Origin: Rhodoferax sp. OV413
Lineage (GTDB): Bacteria; Pseudomonadota; Gammaproteobacteria; Burkholderiales; Burkholderiaceae_C
NCBI GenBank assembly: GCA_945861785.1
Contig: CAMAWD010000018.1
Span: 29,688 to 93,687, forward strand
Length of the DNA stretch: 64,000 nt
Direction of reading: 5' to 3'
A model generated the notes under the pieces. It was not told where the DNA came from and did no database searches. It worked only from the letters and a program-made list of their open reading frames with translations. A program made the translations under genes and the position numbers. Numbering within the stretch: position 1 is the first letter of the stretch; the number at the start of each line of letters is the position of its first letter. Positions 50,535-58,632 of this stretch are shown here, piece by piece.

Positions 50535-51782
50535 ATGGATTTCACCCTGAGCGAGACACAGACGTATTGGCGCGACCGGGTCGTGGCCTTCATGCGGGAA
50601 CACGTCTACCCGGCGCAGGCCGTGTACGACGCGCAGATGCTGGCATTCGGCACCGAGCGCTGGCAGCCGGTGCCCGTTGTCGAGGAACTCAAGGCCAAGG
50701 CCCGGGCCGCAGGATTGTGGAACTTGTTCCTGCCCAGGGACTCGGTGCCCGCAGGCAGTGAATACGGCGGCGCCGGTTTGTCGAACCTGGAATATTCGCT
50801 GTGCGCGGAAGAGTTGGGCAAGGTACGGTTTGCCTCCGAGGTCTTCAACTGCTCGGCGCCCGACACCGGCAACATGGAAGTGCTGATCCGCTACGGCAAC
50901 GACGAACACCGCCAGAAGTGGCTGGCGCCGCTACTGGCCGGCGAGATGCGCTCCAGCTTCCTGATGACCGAGCCCGAGGTGGCTTCGTCGGACGCCACCA
51001 ATATCGAGACCACCATCACGCGCGACGGTGACCACTACGTCATCAACGGCCGCAAGTGGTGGTCGTCGGGCGTCGGCGACCCACGCTGCAAATTCGCCAT
51101 CGTGATGGGCAAGAGCAACCCCGACGCGGCGCGCCACGCCCAGCAATCGCAGATCCTGGTGGCGCTCGACACGCCGGGCATCGAGGTGGTGCGCATGTTG
51201 CCGGTGTTCGGTTTCGACGACGCGCCGCATGGGCACGCCGAGGTGGTGTTGCGCGATGTGCGGGTTCCGGCCGCCAATCTGCTGCTCGGCGAAGGCCGGG
51301 GCTTCGAGATCGCCCAGGCCCGGCTGGGCCCGGGGCGCATCCACCATTGCATGCGGGCCATCGGGCAGGCCGAACTCGCACTCGAGAAGATGGTGCGCCG
51401 GTTGCAGTCGCGGGTGGCTTTCGGCAAGCGCCTGGCCGACCAGTCGGTCTGGGAGCAGCGCGTGGCCGAAGCACGCATCGACATCGAGATGACCCGCTTG
51501 TTGTGCCTGAAGGCGGCCGACATGATGGACCGCGTCGGCAACAAGTTGGGCCGGCTGGAGATCGCCATGATCAAGGTCGCCGCGCCGCGCATGGCGCTCA
51601 GGATCATCGACGACGCCATCCAGGCTTTTGGTGGTGCCGGCGTCAGCGCCGACGCCGGACTGGCCCGCCAGTACGCCACCATCCGCTCCATGCGAATCGC
51701 CGACGGCCCGGACGAAGTGCACAACCGGTCGATCGCGCGCATGGAATACGCGCGTTACCAGCCGGCCAGGACCCCGGCCTGA
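50535..51782 (+). CDS. Acyl-CoA dehydrogenase of the ACAD10/11 type
   Basis: The 415-residue protein closely follows the dehydrogenase domain of ACAD10/ACAD11: [50 protein letters not shown] (in two stretches), [37 protein letters not shown] and [16 protein letters not shown]. In the eukaryotic proteins this domain eliminates phosphate from 4-phosphoacyl-CoA to give an enoyl-CoA. The kinase that would supply the phosphate is encoded at 46207, and another at 52153. I chose the ATG at 50535; the frame open upstream crosses the operator. The substrate range is not visible. Confidence 0.9.
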   Translation: MDFTLSETQTYWRDRVVAFMREHVYPAQAVYDAQMLAFGTERWQPVPVVEELKAKARAAGLWNLFLPRDSVPAGSEYGGAGLSNLEYSLCAEELGKVRFASEVFNCSAPDTGNMEVLIRYGNDEHRQKWLAPLLAGEMRSSFLMTEPEVASSDATNIETTITRDGDHYVINGRKWWSSGVGDPRCKFAIVMGKSNPDAARHAQQSQILVALDTPGIEVVRMLPVFGFDDAPHGHAEVVLRDVRVPAANLLLGEGRGFEIAQARLGPGRIHHCMRAIGQAELALEKMVRRLQSRVAFGKRLADQSVWEQRVAEARIDIEMTRLLCLKAADMMDRVGNKLGRLEIAMIKVAAPRMALRIIDDAIQAFGGAGVSADAGLARQYATIRSMRIADGPDEVHNRSIARMEYARYQPARTPA

Positions 51783-51799
51783 ACGGTCAGCCGGCCGGC

Positions 51800-52153
51800 T
51801 CAGGCCAGCCACTTGGGATTGTTGATCTCCAGCGCCCGGCGCAGTGTGTTCTTCAGATAGCCGCGCAGCGGGTCGTCGTCGATTGGACGCCGGCCTTCCC
51901 GGATCTCCCGCGCCAGCTGATCATCCAGCGCGGTTGCGTGCGCCGGTGCATCCAGCAGGGCGCGTAGTTCCGCCTGGTCCGCCGCGTCGGCAGCCGGGCC
52001 CCGAGCCAGCTCTCTTTGCACAATGCGCAGCGCGTTGATGGTCACCCGGCTGTGGTAGCGGTCCACGCCCGTGAGCTTTGGGTACAAATCGTCTTCGAGG
52101 TAGGCGATGGTCACCTCCAGGATGGTTCCGGCATCGGGATGGCTGTGCGGCAT
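51800..52153 (-). CDS. DUF6285 small protein, LvaB-like
   Basis: The 117-residue acidic protein begins at an ATG whose ATGA overlaps the stop of the phosphotransferase gene. It has PHSHPDAGTILEVTIAYLEDDL, YHSRVTINALRIVQREL and DPLRGYLKNTLRRALEINNP. I assign it to DUF6285. In Pseudomonas putida the levulinate operon encodes a small protein (LvaB, about 12.6 kDa) that works with the kinase LvaA to phosphorylate 4-hydroxyvaleryl-CoA. The size, gene coupling and neighbours match that partnership. The equivalence of DUF6285 and LvaB is from memory and should be treated as likely rather than certain. Confidence 0.75.
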   Translation of the reverse strand: MPHSHPDAGTILEVTIAYLEDDLYPKLTGVDRYHSRVTINALRIVQRELARGPAADAADQAELRALLDAPAHATALDDQLAREIREGRRPIDDDPLRGYLKNTLRRALEINNPKWLA

Positions 52154-53160
52154 CAGGACTTCTCCCCATCGATAAGCTGGAAGAAGTCCCACAGGGGCTC
52201 CTCCATGCGCCGGCCTATGGCACATTGTTCGAGCGACACGGGCTCCACGCCATCGCGGTAGCGCAGGCCCTTGCGCATGGCGATGATGGCCCATTTGATA
52301 TTGCCCCAGGCTTCCCAGAAGTGCACGGCAGCGCGGTCCACCGGCCCGCCGCCTTCGGCTTCGTAGGCTTCGAACAGCTGGTCGCGCTCGCCGACGCCGC
52401 CCACCGGATGCGCGCCACCAAAACGCCAGGTGCGCACGCAGAGGTAACCCAGGTCCTGCATGGGATCACCCCGGTGTGCAGCCTCCCAGTCAAGCACACC
52501 GGTCAGGCCAGCCTCGTCGACCAGCACATTGCCCATGCGGAAGTCCGCGTGCACCACCGCCATCCTGGCCCGTGCCGGTGCGTGTTCGCGCGACCAGGCC
52601 AAGGCGTATTCGAGCGCCGGAGAAACCACGCCGTAGTGTTCGACGATGCCGGCATACGAGGTGATCTGTTCCTTGGCGCCGAAGGCCACCAGGTCCTGGT
52701 GTTCGTCGGGGTCCATTTGATGAATACGCGCCAGGTTGGCGGCGAACTGGGCCGCCAGCACCTGGCGGGCCTGGGCGAACTGCGGATCGTGGACTATTCT
52801 GCGCCCCAGCGCTTCTCCAGCGATGCGGGCGGTGATGTAGCCGCTGCCCATCCCGTCGCCGGGCTGGAGCACCACGCAAACCTCGGGCACCAGCACGCCA
52901 CGCGCGGCCGCGGCCTGCATGAGCCCTGCGTCCTGTTGCGCCGACAGTTTGGGCGTGTACGCCGCTGCCTTGTCGCCGCTGGCACCGGACAGCTGCAGGA
53001 TGAACCGGCGCTGGTGCGCGCCGATACGTGCATCGAATGCGAAGGTCTGCTTGGTCGCGCCGCCGGTGATAGGCGCTAGCGCCTCGACCCCGCCGCTGGC
53101 ACCCATTGCCCGCTGCATGACCGCGGACAAACGCCCGGCCAGGTCCTGCACCGGCATCAC
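52153..53160 (-). CDS. Phosphotransferase, LvaA-like acyl-CoA hydroxyl kinase
   Basis: The 335-residue protein has an aminoglycoside-phosphotransferase fold: LAPITGGATKQTFAFD at the nucleotide loop, catalytic VVHADFRMGN at residues 202-211 (Asp206, Asn211) and metal-binding LDWE at 223-226, then GDPMQDLGYLCVRTWRFG. It overlaps the DUF6285 gene by one base downstream and the dehydrogenase gene by four bases upstream. This gene trio mirrors lvaC/lvaA/lvaB-type sets, in which the hydroxyl of a 4-hydroxyacyl-CoA is phosphorylated and then removed. Antibiotic resistance is much less likely in this setting. Confidence 0.87.
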   Translation of the reverse strand: MMPVQDLAGRLSAVMQRAMGASGGVEALAPITGGATKQTFAFDARIGAHQRRFILQLSGASGDKAAAYTPKLSAQQDAGLMQAAAARGVLVPEVCVVLQPGDGMGSGYITARIAGEALGRRIVHDPQFAQARQVLAAQFAANLARIHQMDPDEHQDLVAFGAKEQITSYAGIVEHYGVVSPALEYALAWSREHAPARARMAVVHADFRMGNVLVDEAGLTGVLDWEAAHRGDPMQDLGYLCVRTWRFGGAHPVGGVGERDQLFEAYEAEGGGPVDRAAVHFWEAWGNIKWAIIAMRKGLRYRDGVEPVSLEQCAIGRRMEEPLWDFFQLIDGEKS

Positions 53161-54440
53161 CGCGCTGCTTCCCGCGCCGCTTTCTTCCGGTCGGTGACGC
53201 CGAACAGGACCTGGGCAACGCGGCGCATCTGTATCTCGTCCGATCCCTCGGTGATGCGGTAGCGGCGGTGGTGGCGGTAGATGTGCTCGAACGGCTTGTG
53301 GCGGGAATACCCCATGGCGCCATGCACCTGGATGGCGAAGTCAGCCGCGTCGCAGGCCAGCCGGTTGGCGCGGTAGTTGCACATGGACACCTTGTCCGAC
53401 AGGCGTTCGGCGACCTCCTTCTTGGAGATGCCATCCATCTCGCTGGCTGTCTTGTGGATCAGCGCGCGCAGCATGGCGGCCTCGGTGTGCAACTCGACCA
53501 GTGGGAACTGGATGGCCTGGTTGCCGGCGAGGGCCTTGCCGAAAGGCTTGCGGGCGTTCGCATGGCGCACGCTTTCGTTGATGCAGAACTGCGCCGCGCC
53601 AAGCGACGAGGCGGCCTGGCGGATGCGGTTCTCGTGGACGAAATGCTGGGCCACGTCCAGGCCTTCGTCCAGGTTTCCCAGCACGGCATCGAGCGGCAGA
53701 CGCAGCTGGTTGAGTTCCACGCGCGGATGGTCGGTCGGCATGTTCATCGTCCAGTAGAACTCCTTGACGTCGAAACCCGTTGCGTCGGTCGGCACGATGA
53801 AACAGGTGATGCCGCGCGCATCCCCAGGCTTGCCGCTGGTGCGTGCGAACACCAGGTCGTGGGTGGCGCTGTCCACGCCGGTATTCCACATCTTTTCGCC
53901 GTTCATGACCCAGCCGTCACCGTCGCGCACCGCCGTGGTCTCCATCCAGGTGGCGTCGGAGCCATGTTCGGGCTCGGTCATCGCAGTGCACAGCTTGTAA
54001 CGGCCTTCGAGTACGCCCGGAATCATTTTTTCCTTCTGCGCCGGGCTGCCGAAATCGCGCAGCAGCAGCAGGGTCGGCATGTTGCCGACGATGGAACTCT
54101 CGTTCTGCAGGTCGTTGTGCAGGCCCAGGCCCTTCGCTGCAAGATGTTCACGGATGACGGCCATGGCCAGGTGCGAACCGTCACGGCCGCCGTATTCCCT
54201 GGGCAGGGCGAAGCGGAAGTGCCCGGCGGCATCTGCCAGCCGACGCATTTCCTTCAGCAGCGCTTCCCAGTCGTGGTGCGGCAGACCACCTCGTTCGTAG
54301 TCGGTGCGCGCCCATTCGCGGCGGTGGTCGAAAAAGCGGATGTTGTCGCTGGCGTTTTCAAGCGGCTTGATCGTTGCTTCGATGAAGCGGTCGAGTTCGG
54401 CCAGGTAGTCCAGCAGTTCGGCCGGAAGATGGCGGTCCAA
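53157..54440 (-). CDS. Acyl-CoA dehydrogenase coupled to the kinase gene, TTG start
   Basis: The 427-residue dehydrogenase has PREYGGRDGSHLAMAVIREH, LCTAMTEPEHGSDATWMETTA, VMNGEKMWNTGVDSATHDLVF, AKPFGK-type text (NARKPFGKALAGNQAIQFPL), VHGAMGYSRHKPFEHIYRHHRRYR and TEGSDEIQMRRVAQ. Upstream the open frame runs into the Bug receptor gene, so I place the start at the TTG at 54440, just after the receptor's TAA with a short AAGG before it. It overlaps the kinase gene by four bases. With kinase and DUF6285 it may remove the phosphate from a 4-phosphoacyl-CoA, as LvaC is thought to help do. Confidence 0.86.
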   Translation of the reverse strand: MDRHLPAELLDYLAELDRFIEATIKPLENASDNIRFFDHRREWARTDYERGGLPHHDWEALLKEMRRLADAAGHFRFALPREYGGRDGSHLAMAVIREHLAAKGLGLHNDLQNESSIVGNMPTLLLLRDFGSPAQKEKMIPGVLEGRYKLCTAMTEPEHGSDATWMETTAVRDGDGWVMNGEKMWNTGVDSATHDLVFARTSGKPGDARGITCFIVPTDATGFDVKEFYWTMNMPTDHPRVELNQLRLPLDAVLGNLDEGLDVAQHFVHENRIRQAASSLGAAQFCINESVRHANARKPFGKALAGNQAIQFPLVELHTEAAMLRALIHKTASEMDGISKKEVAERLSDKVSMCNYRANRLACDAADFAIQVHGAMGYSRHKPFEHIYRHHRRYRITEGSDEIQMRRVAQVLFGVTDRKKAAREAAR

Positions 54441-54444
54441 GGCC

Positions 54445-55410
54445 TTACTCGGGCTTGATGCCAAGCGTACGGGCCATGCGCGGCCATTTCTCGGTTTCGC
54501 GGCGCACGCGTTCGCCGAGCGCTTCGGGCGTGGAGCTCGCGGGTTCGCCGCCCATGCCGCGCAAGCGGGTCTGCACGCCGGGGTCGTTGACGGCATCCAC
54601 CACGGCCAGGTGCAGCCTTTCTATGACTTCCTTGGGGGTTCCGGCCGGCGCCAGCAGGCCGGCCCAGGCCACGGCTTCCTGCTGCGGATAGCCGATCTCG
54701 GCCATGGTCGGTACATTGGGCAGGGCCGACGAGCGGCGTGGCATGGCCACGGCCAGGGCGCGCACGGCGCCGCTGCTGATGTGGGGGCCGATCGACGACA
54801 TGCCGTCGTAGGTGGCCTGGATACGCCCGCCCAGCAGGTCCTGCAGCGCCGGAGCGGCGCCCTTGTAGGGCACATTGGTGAAGTCGGTTCCCGAGAACGC
54901 CCGAAGTTCCTCGGCCTGGAAGTAGGTGACGGTACCGGTGCCGGCGTTAGCGAAGTTCACCTTGCCCGGGTTCTTCTTCATGTAGTCCACCAGTTCCTTG
55001 ACCGATGTGACCGGCAGGTCCGAGCGCACCACCAGCACCTCCGCCAGTTCCAGAATGCCGGAGATCGGCGCGAAATTCTTCACCGGGTCGTAGTTGACCT
55101 TGGCCACGGCCGGCAACATGGTCATTGCCGAACCCGCGAACAGCAGCGTATAGCCGTCCGGCGGCGACGCGGCGACGTAGTCCGAGCCGATGGCCGTACC
55201 CGCGCCGGGCTTGTTTTCGATCAGGACCGGCTGGCCGAGCGTGACGCGCATGCGCTCGGCCACGGCGCGGATCACCGAGTCGGACGGCCCGCCGGGCGGG
55301 TAAGGCGCAACGATGCGGACAGGCTTGGACGGAAATTGCTGGGCGTACAGGGCGGGAGCAACGATCAGCAGCGCGCTGGCTGCCAGGGCTGCGAACAGGC
55401 GTTTTTTCAA
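54445..55410 (-). CDS. Bug/TctC-family periplasmic solute-binding protein, TTG start
   Basis: The 321-residue receptor has a short signal peptide (KKRLFAALAASALLIVAPALYA, read in two parts, cleavage near YAQ), then FPSKPVRIVAPYPPGGPSDS, KPGAGTAIGSDYVAASPPDGY and VPYKGAAPALQDLLGGR. A longer frame to 55437 is open, but the TTG at 55410 gives an ideal signal peptide and has GGAGA just upstream. The same arrangement (GGAGA, a C run, TTG) occurs at the receptor gene at 5118. It heads the operon receptor-dehydrogenase-kinase-DUF6285, so its ligand may be the hydroxy or keto acid that those enzymes degrade. Confidence 0.9.
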   Translation of the reverse strand: MKKRLFAALAASALLIVAPALYAQQFPSKPVRIVAPYPPGGPSDSVIRAVAERMRVTLGQPVLIENKPGAGTAIGSDYVAASPPDGYTLLFAGSAMTMLPAVAKVNYDPVKNFAPISGILELAEVLVVRSDLPVTSVKELVDYMKKNPGKVNFANAGTGTVTYFQAEELRAFSGTDFTNVPYKGAAPALQDLLGGRIQATYDGMSSIGPHISSGAVRALAVAMPRRSSALPNVPTMAEIGYPQQEAVAWAGLLAPAGTPKEVIERLHLAVVDAVNDPGVQTRLRGMGGEPASSTPEALGERVRRETEKWPRMARTLGIKPE

Positions 55411-55472
55411 GGGGTGTCTCCAAGGGTGGGCAGGCACGGCATCGCTGCACCTTATTCGTGTGCAAAGACATC

Positions 55473-55486
55473 GTATGGAATCATAT
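55473..55486. promoter_or_regulatory. Candidate operator upstream of receptor-kinase operon
   Basis: The element reads GTATGGAATCATAT, 63 bases before the TTG at 55410 of the minus-strand operon. It is the last copy before the IS91 debris; no match was seen to its right. Confidence 0.45.
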
Positions 55487-55499
55487 TATATTGCATTGC

Positions 55500-56090
55500 C
55501 ACCCCATCGACGCCGCAAAAGCCCAGCGCGTGCAAACCAACGCTCACCACACCGGGAAGGCGCATTGCGATGGCGCCCTGGTGCACTACGCGCGCCACTG
55601 CCCGGAGCAGACCATGCTGTACCGCCTGGTGCAGCAGCATGCCCAGAGTTTCTTCGCCCAGTCCGAGGGGGCCGCAGGTGCCAGGCTGCCGCAATTCGTC
55701 CGTGACCAGTTCGACGCCTTCCTGGAGTGCGACATCCTGGCGCACGGCTTCCTGCGCCTGCGGGCACGACAAGCTGCTGGCCTTCAGTTGCAAGCGCCGC
55801 GGGTTCTGCCCCTCATGCGGCGCTCGGCGCATGGCACAGACCGCCGCACACCTGGTGGATCACGTCATTCCGCAGGTGCCGGTGCGCCAGTGGGTGCTCT
55901 CGCTGCCCATCCCGCTGCGCCCGTTGCTGGCCGCACAGCCCAAGCTGGTGAGCCGACAACGACGGCGATTCGGACACCGCACGCTCAGGCCGCAGCGTGT
56001 ACCTATCGCATCGCCAACGGGCCGCGCGCCGGGCACAAGGTATTGACCCTGCGCGGCGCGATGGCGCGCGAGGGCACCGGTAGCGCGTAA
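55500..56090 (+). pseudogene. IS91-family transposase relic
   Basis: The frame around 55614 gives YRLVQQHAQSFFAQ, RLPQFVRDQFDAFLECDIL and AHGFLRLR. After a frame change near 55760 it continues as CGHDKLLAFSCKRRGFCPSC and GARRMAQTAAHLVDHVIPQV, the zinc-binding N-terminal domain of IS91-type transposases. A further jump near 55955 leads to TYRIANGPRAGHKVLTLRGAMARE, which belongs close to the C-terminal part. The region with the catalytic tyrosines is missing. It lies directly beside the promoter of the receptor operon. Confidence 0.8.
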
Positions 56091-56552
56091 TGGGCCGCCA
56101 GTGGACGTCCGCTATCTGGCGCTGATTTCGATGGTCGCTATGACGGCAAAGGGCACGATGCGGGCATCCACGAACGCGCGCTCACCGGAACCCAGTTTCT
56201 CGTTTTCTGGCCCCCCGAAAGCGGCCAGTGGTGTCGGTTCGGTATGGCTGCATTGCAGCCATCGAACTACGACATGACGAGATTCGCTTCGGGCAAATTG
56301 CCGACCGCCACGGATGGCTTCTGGCCCACGTTGAACCCAACAAACGACGAGTTGCCTGTCGTGAACGGCCACACCCCTGAGTTGCTGACCGCCAATTGGA
56401 ACCCCTGGTTTCGCACAGTCAATGGCTGTGGGCGCTCGGTGATTGGCGCCGACAGTGCTGGAAATTAAACAGCACACCGCCGTTTGTTTGACTCATGCGC
56501 CTACGATTCAACATATGTTAGCAGCCACTGCTGAGAAACTCTGCATGAATGC

Positions 56553-56611
56553 TGGTGCCGGAGGCCGGAATCGAACCGGCACGGGTGTTACCCCGCGGGA
56601 TTTTGAGTCCA
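56553..56611 (-). tRNA. tRNA-Leu (CAA) 3' fragment, probable attachment-site remnant
   Basis: Read on the minus strand the fragment contains the anticodon loop CTCAAAA (anticodon CAA), a variable arm, the T arm with GGTTCGATTCC, the acceptor 3' side CTCCGGC and ACCA. Upstream of about position 29 the anticodon stem no longer pairs, and no 5' half (acceptor GCCGGAG, D arm) is present. Integrases commonly use the anticodon-to-3'-end part of tRNA genes as the core site, which leaves exactly such a fragment at one end of an island. It is not a functional tRNA gene. Confidence 0.8.
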
Positions 56612-57116
56612 CCCGCGATTTGAGCACTGGCGCGGCCTGCAGCCCGAAAATAGGCGCATGGAATTTGCAGTTTTCGGGTGCGTTTTCACTCAGGGCCGAA
56701 TTCGATGCGCCTATGATTTAGACAGGACCCGGTCAAACGGCTCCACGATCTGCCTGCTCCAGAGCGGTCGTTGAGAACACATGTTGGCGGTCAGCAATAT
56801 GGCGATGAAATCGGCGGGCTGAACACCCGCATCCGACCAGGAGCCGTCCGTAGCGAATGACCGGTTTGGAGAAATCAAAAAGATCGACCCGGCACAGGTC
56901 TTTTGCCAAACGCCGGATCGATCATGGCCTTCAGATCTAAGTCTGCTCGGACATCGCCCCGAATTGACGACCGAAATACGCGGCCCGCAGCCTATGACAC
57001 GCCCCCCCCGATGGCCACTTCATATTACCCACCCATGGCCTGTCAAATTCCCACCTCCAGGCAGGACCATGTATCAGCCCCAACGACTGAGAGTACGACC
57101 TGGAATATGGAGTAGT

Positions 57117-57203
57117 GCGTTGATCCTCGCCCACCTGGGGTTGGATCCGCAGCCGCCGCCCAAGGGTCGAGCGCGCGAGGCGGGGCCGCACTTCGCTGCT
57201 TGA
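57117..57203 (+). pseudogene. Probable C-terminal scrap of an IS91-type transposase
   Basis: The 28-codon text ALILAHLGLDPQPPPKGRAR then EAGPHFAA and stop looks like the tail of IS91-type transposases, which typically end in LxHLGL followed by proline-rich and basic residues. It may belong to the same element as the relic at 55500. The match is short. Confidence 0.4.
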
Positions 57204-57445
57204 GCCGCTTACGCTGTCGGACACCTGTCGCCACGGGCTGCGGCTACGCTGCAGCCGCCGGTGGCGGTGCGCGCTGCGTTGGCACGCCCTGGCCAACATC
57301 AGGGTCAACCCTGAGACCGGGCCAATCCTGCGCGCCGTGAACGTTCAAAGACCTGCCAACTCGCCAGCCCCGAGCCTGCAGACGCCCAGATTGCGTGCTG
57401 AATCCGCCCGGACTTGCGTACTTCGGCCCTCTGCAGACATGGCCA

Positions 57446-57546
57446 GTAGCCTCTTCAGGCCCACTCTTGGGGCATCCTATGGCATTTGAAATTCCGTAGC
57501 CTTCTCAGGGCTCTTTCTTGGGCCGTCCGATGGCGTTTGAAATTCC
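57446..57546 (+). repeat. Imperfect tandem duplication of about 50 bases spanning a start codon
   Basis: Unit 1 (57446-57495) and unit 2 (57496-57546) both begin GTAGCC and end ATGGC(A/G)TTTGAAATTCC. The copied piece includes a start codon: unit 1 encodes MAFEIP followed by a stop, while unit 2 opens the broken gene at 57530 with MAFEIPIPPG. Confidence 0.7.
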
Positions 57547-58577
57547 TATTCCCCCCGGCGACCTGGGCACTTCATCCGGATTCGCCGTGAGCACCAATGC
57601 CCTGCAGAGCGCCGGCGGCGGTACCCTGTTTGCCGCCGAAGTGGACGACGCCAATGTCAGTAACTCGCTGTACAAGAAGCGCAAGCGCTACCCTCCAGCG
57701 CTTCCAGCTGGTGGAACGCGCCGGCGTGGTGTTCGGCGGCTCCCGCATCATCGCCGTCACCAGCTACAGCATCCGCTTGAACAGCCTCGCCTGGACCACG
57801 CCGCGCGACGCGATGGGCATTCCCGCCCGCACGTCACCGACTGCGCCGCCGATGGCCGACGGCACGGCCAAGTGGCTGCGCAACTGGAGCACCGATGCGA
57901 GCGGCACCGACAGCTTCGCAGTGCGCGTGCTCAGCACCCGCCTGACGGCACCCGGTGCCAACACCGGTACGGTGGATGAAATGCGCTATGAGGAACGCTA
58001 CGACACCAGCAGCTCCACCACTCATTTGGTCACCTTCGCGCGCAACGTCGTCTTCGCCGCCGCCAACGGCACCTGGACCAACAGCACGGCGGCGTGCCCG
58101 GACAACGGCGTCGGGATCGCCACTTACACCATGGTTCCGCGCACCAGCGCATCCTGTGGGGGCGCCGGCAGCAAGGACACGATCACGAGCTTCGACCCGA
58201 GCGTCAGTGGGCGCCTGATGCGCGATATCCTCACCGAGGTGCGCCAGTACCCCGGCAAGGACGGCGGGCAGGGCTTGGACAACTACGAGCCGGATCCCGG
58301 CTTCAGCGAATTCGACGGGGTCACCTTCCCCGCCGGTTCGGTGCTGCGCTACCAGGTCAGCACACAGGCGGAAGTGCCGACCTACCAGGACGGCACAGGC
58401 AACGGCACGTTCCCGAACAACGATGACCACGCAACGGTCGCAACGAACGTCCAGGCCACCTCGTTTCAATACCATCAGTCTCGGGCAGTTCACGATGCCG
58501 GCGGTGACGGCGGTCGCGCCTTGAAACCACTAGCATCCACGCCGGCCCCGCGACCGCAGGGCCTTTTTTTCGGTTAG
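57530..58577 (+). pseudogene. Frameshifted gene of unknown function, possibly a secreted or surface protein
   Basis: The ATG at 57530 opens AFEIPIPPGDLGTSSGFAVS and LYKKRK. Near 57695 the coding signal moves to another frame that continues as LQRFQLVERAGVVFGGSRII, then YEERYDTSSSTTHLVTF, NYEPDPGFSEFDGVTFPAGS and VLRYQVSTQAEVPTY. A second change near 58460 may restore a frame ending FTMPAVTAVAP and a stop. The serine, threonine and asparagine content is unlike that of the cytoplasmic enzymes around it and suggests an exported protein, but no signal peptide is visible. I do not recognise the family. Confidence 0.5.
58543..58568 (+). terminator. Rho-independent terminator
   Basis: The stem GGCCC...GGGCC is followed by seven T bases. 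It closes the broken gene upstream and separates it from the LigB-type gene at 58633. Confidence 0.7.
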
Positions 58578-58632
58578 CCGGATGATTTTCGAAAGTCTTG
58601 ACAAAGATATTAAATCCTGATTCAATTTGAGC

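Larger units (their letters stand above)
56091..57529. other. 1.4 kb of mostly non-coding debris at a presumed island edge
   Basis: The stretch has no convincing gene. It holds a tRNA-Leu 3' fragment at 56553-56611, a probable IS91 C-terminal scrap near 57117-57203 and a 50-base tandem repeat from 57446. Short frames at 56112-56477 and 56244-56468 look like chance. Confidence 0.6.

Noticed and set aside
51790..51801. 12-base palindrome AGCCGGCCGGCT at convergent stops
   Set aside because: Short GC-only palindromes are frequent in this base composition, and no T run follows.
46207..53160. Aminoglycoside resistance genes
   Set aside because: Both phosphotransferases have the general kinase fold, but their sequence details and neighbours fit acyl-CoA metabolism.
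12274..54440. Assignment of the block to steroid or bile-acid degradation
   Set aside because: Paired dehydrogenases and a DUF35/thiolase pair recall it, but no ketosteroid dehydrogenase, 9-alpha-hydroxylase or KshA/HsaC-type gene is present in the window.
56112..56477. 121-codon minus frame beside the IS91 relic
   Set aside because: It has no recognisable motif, and the opposite strand is equally open.
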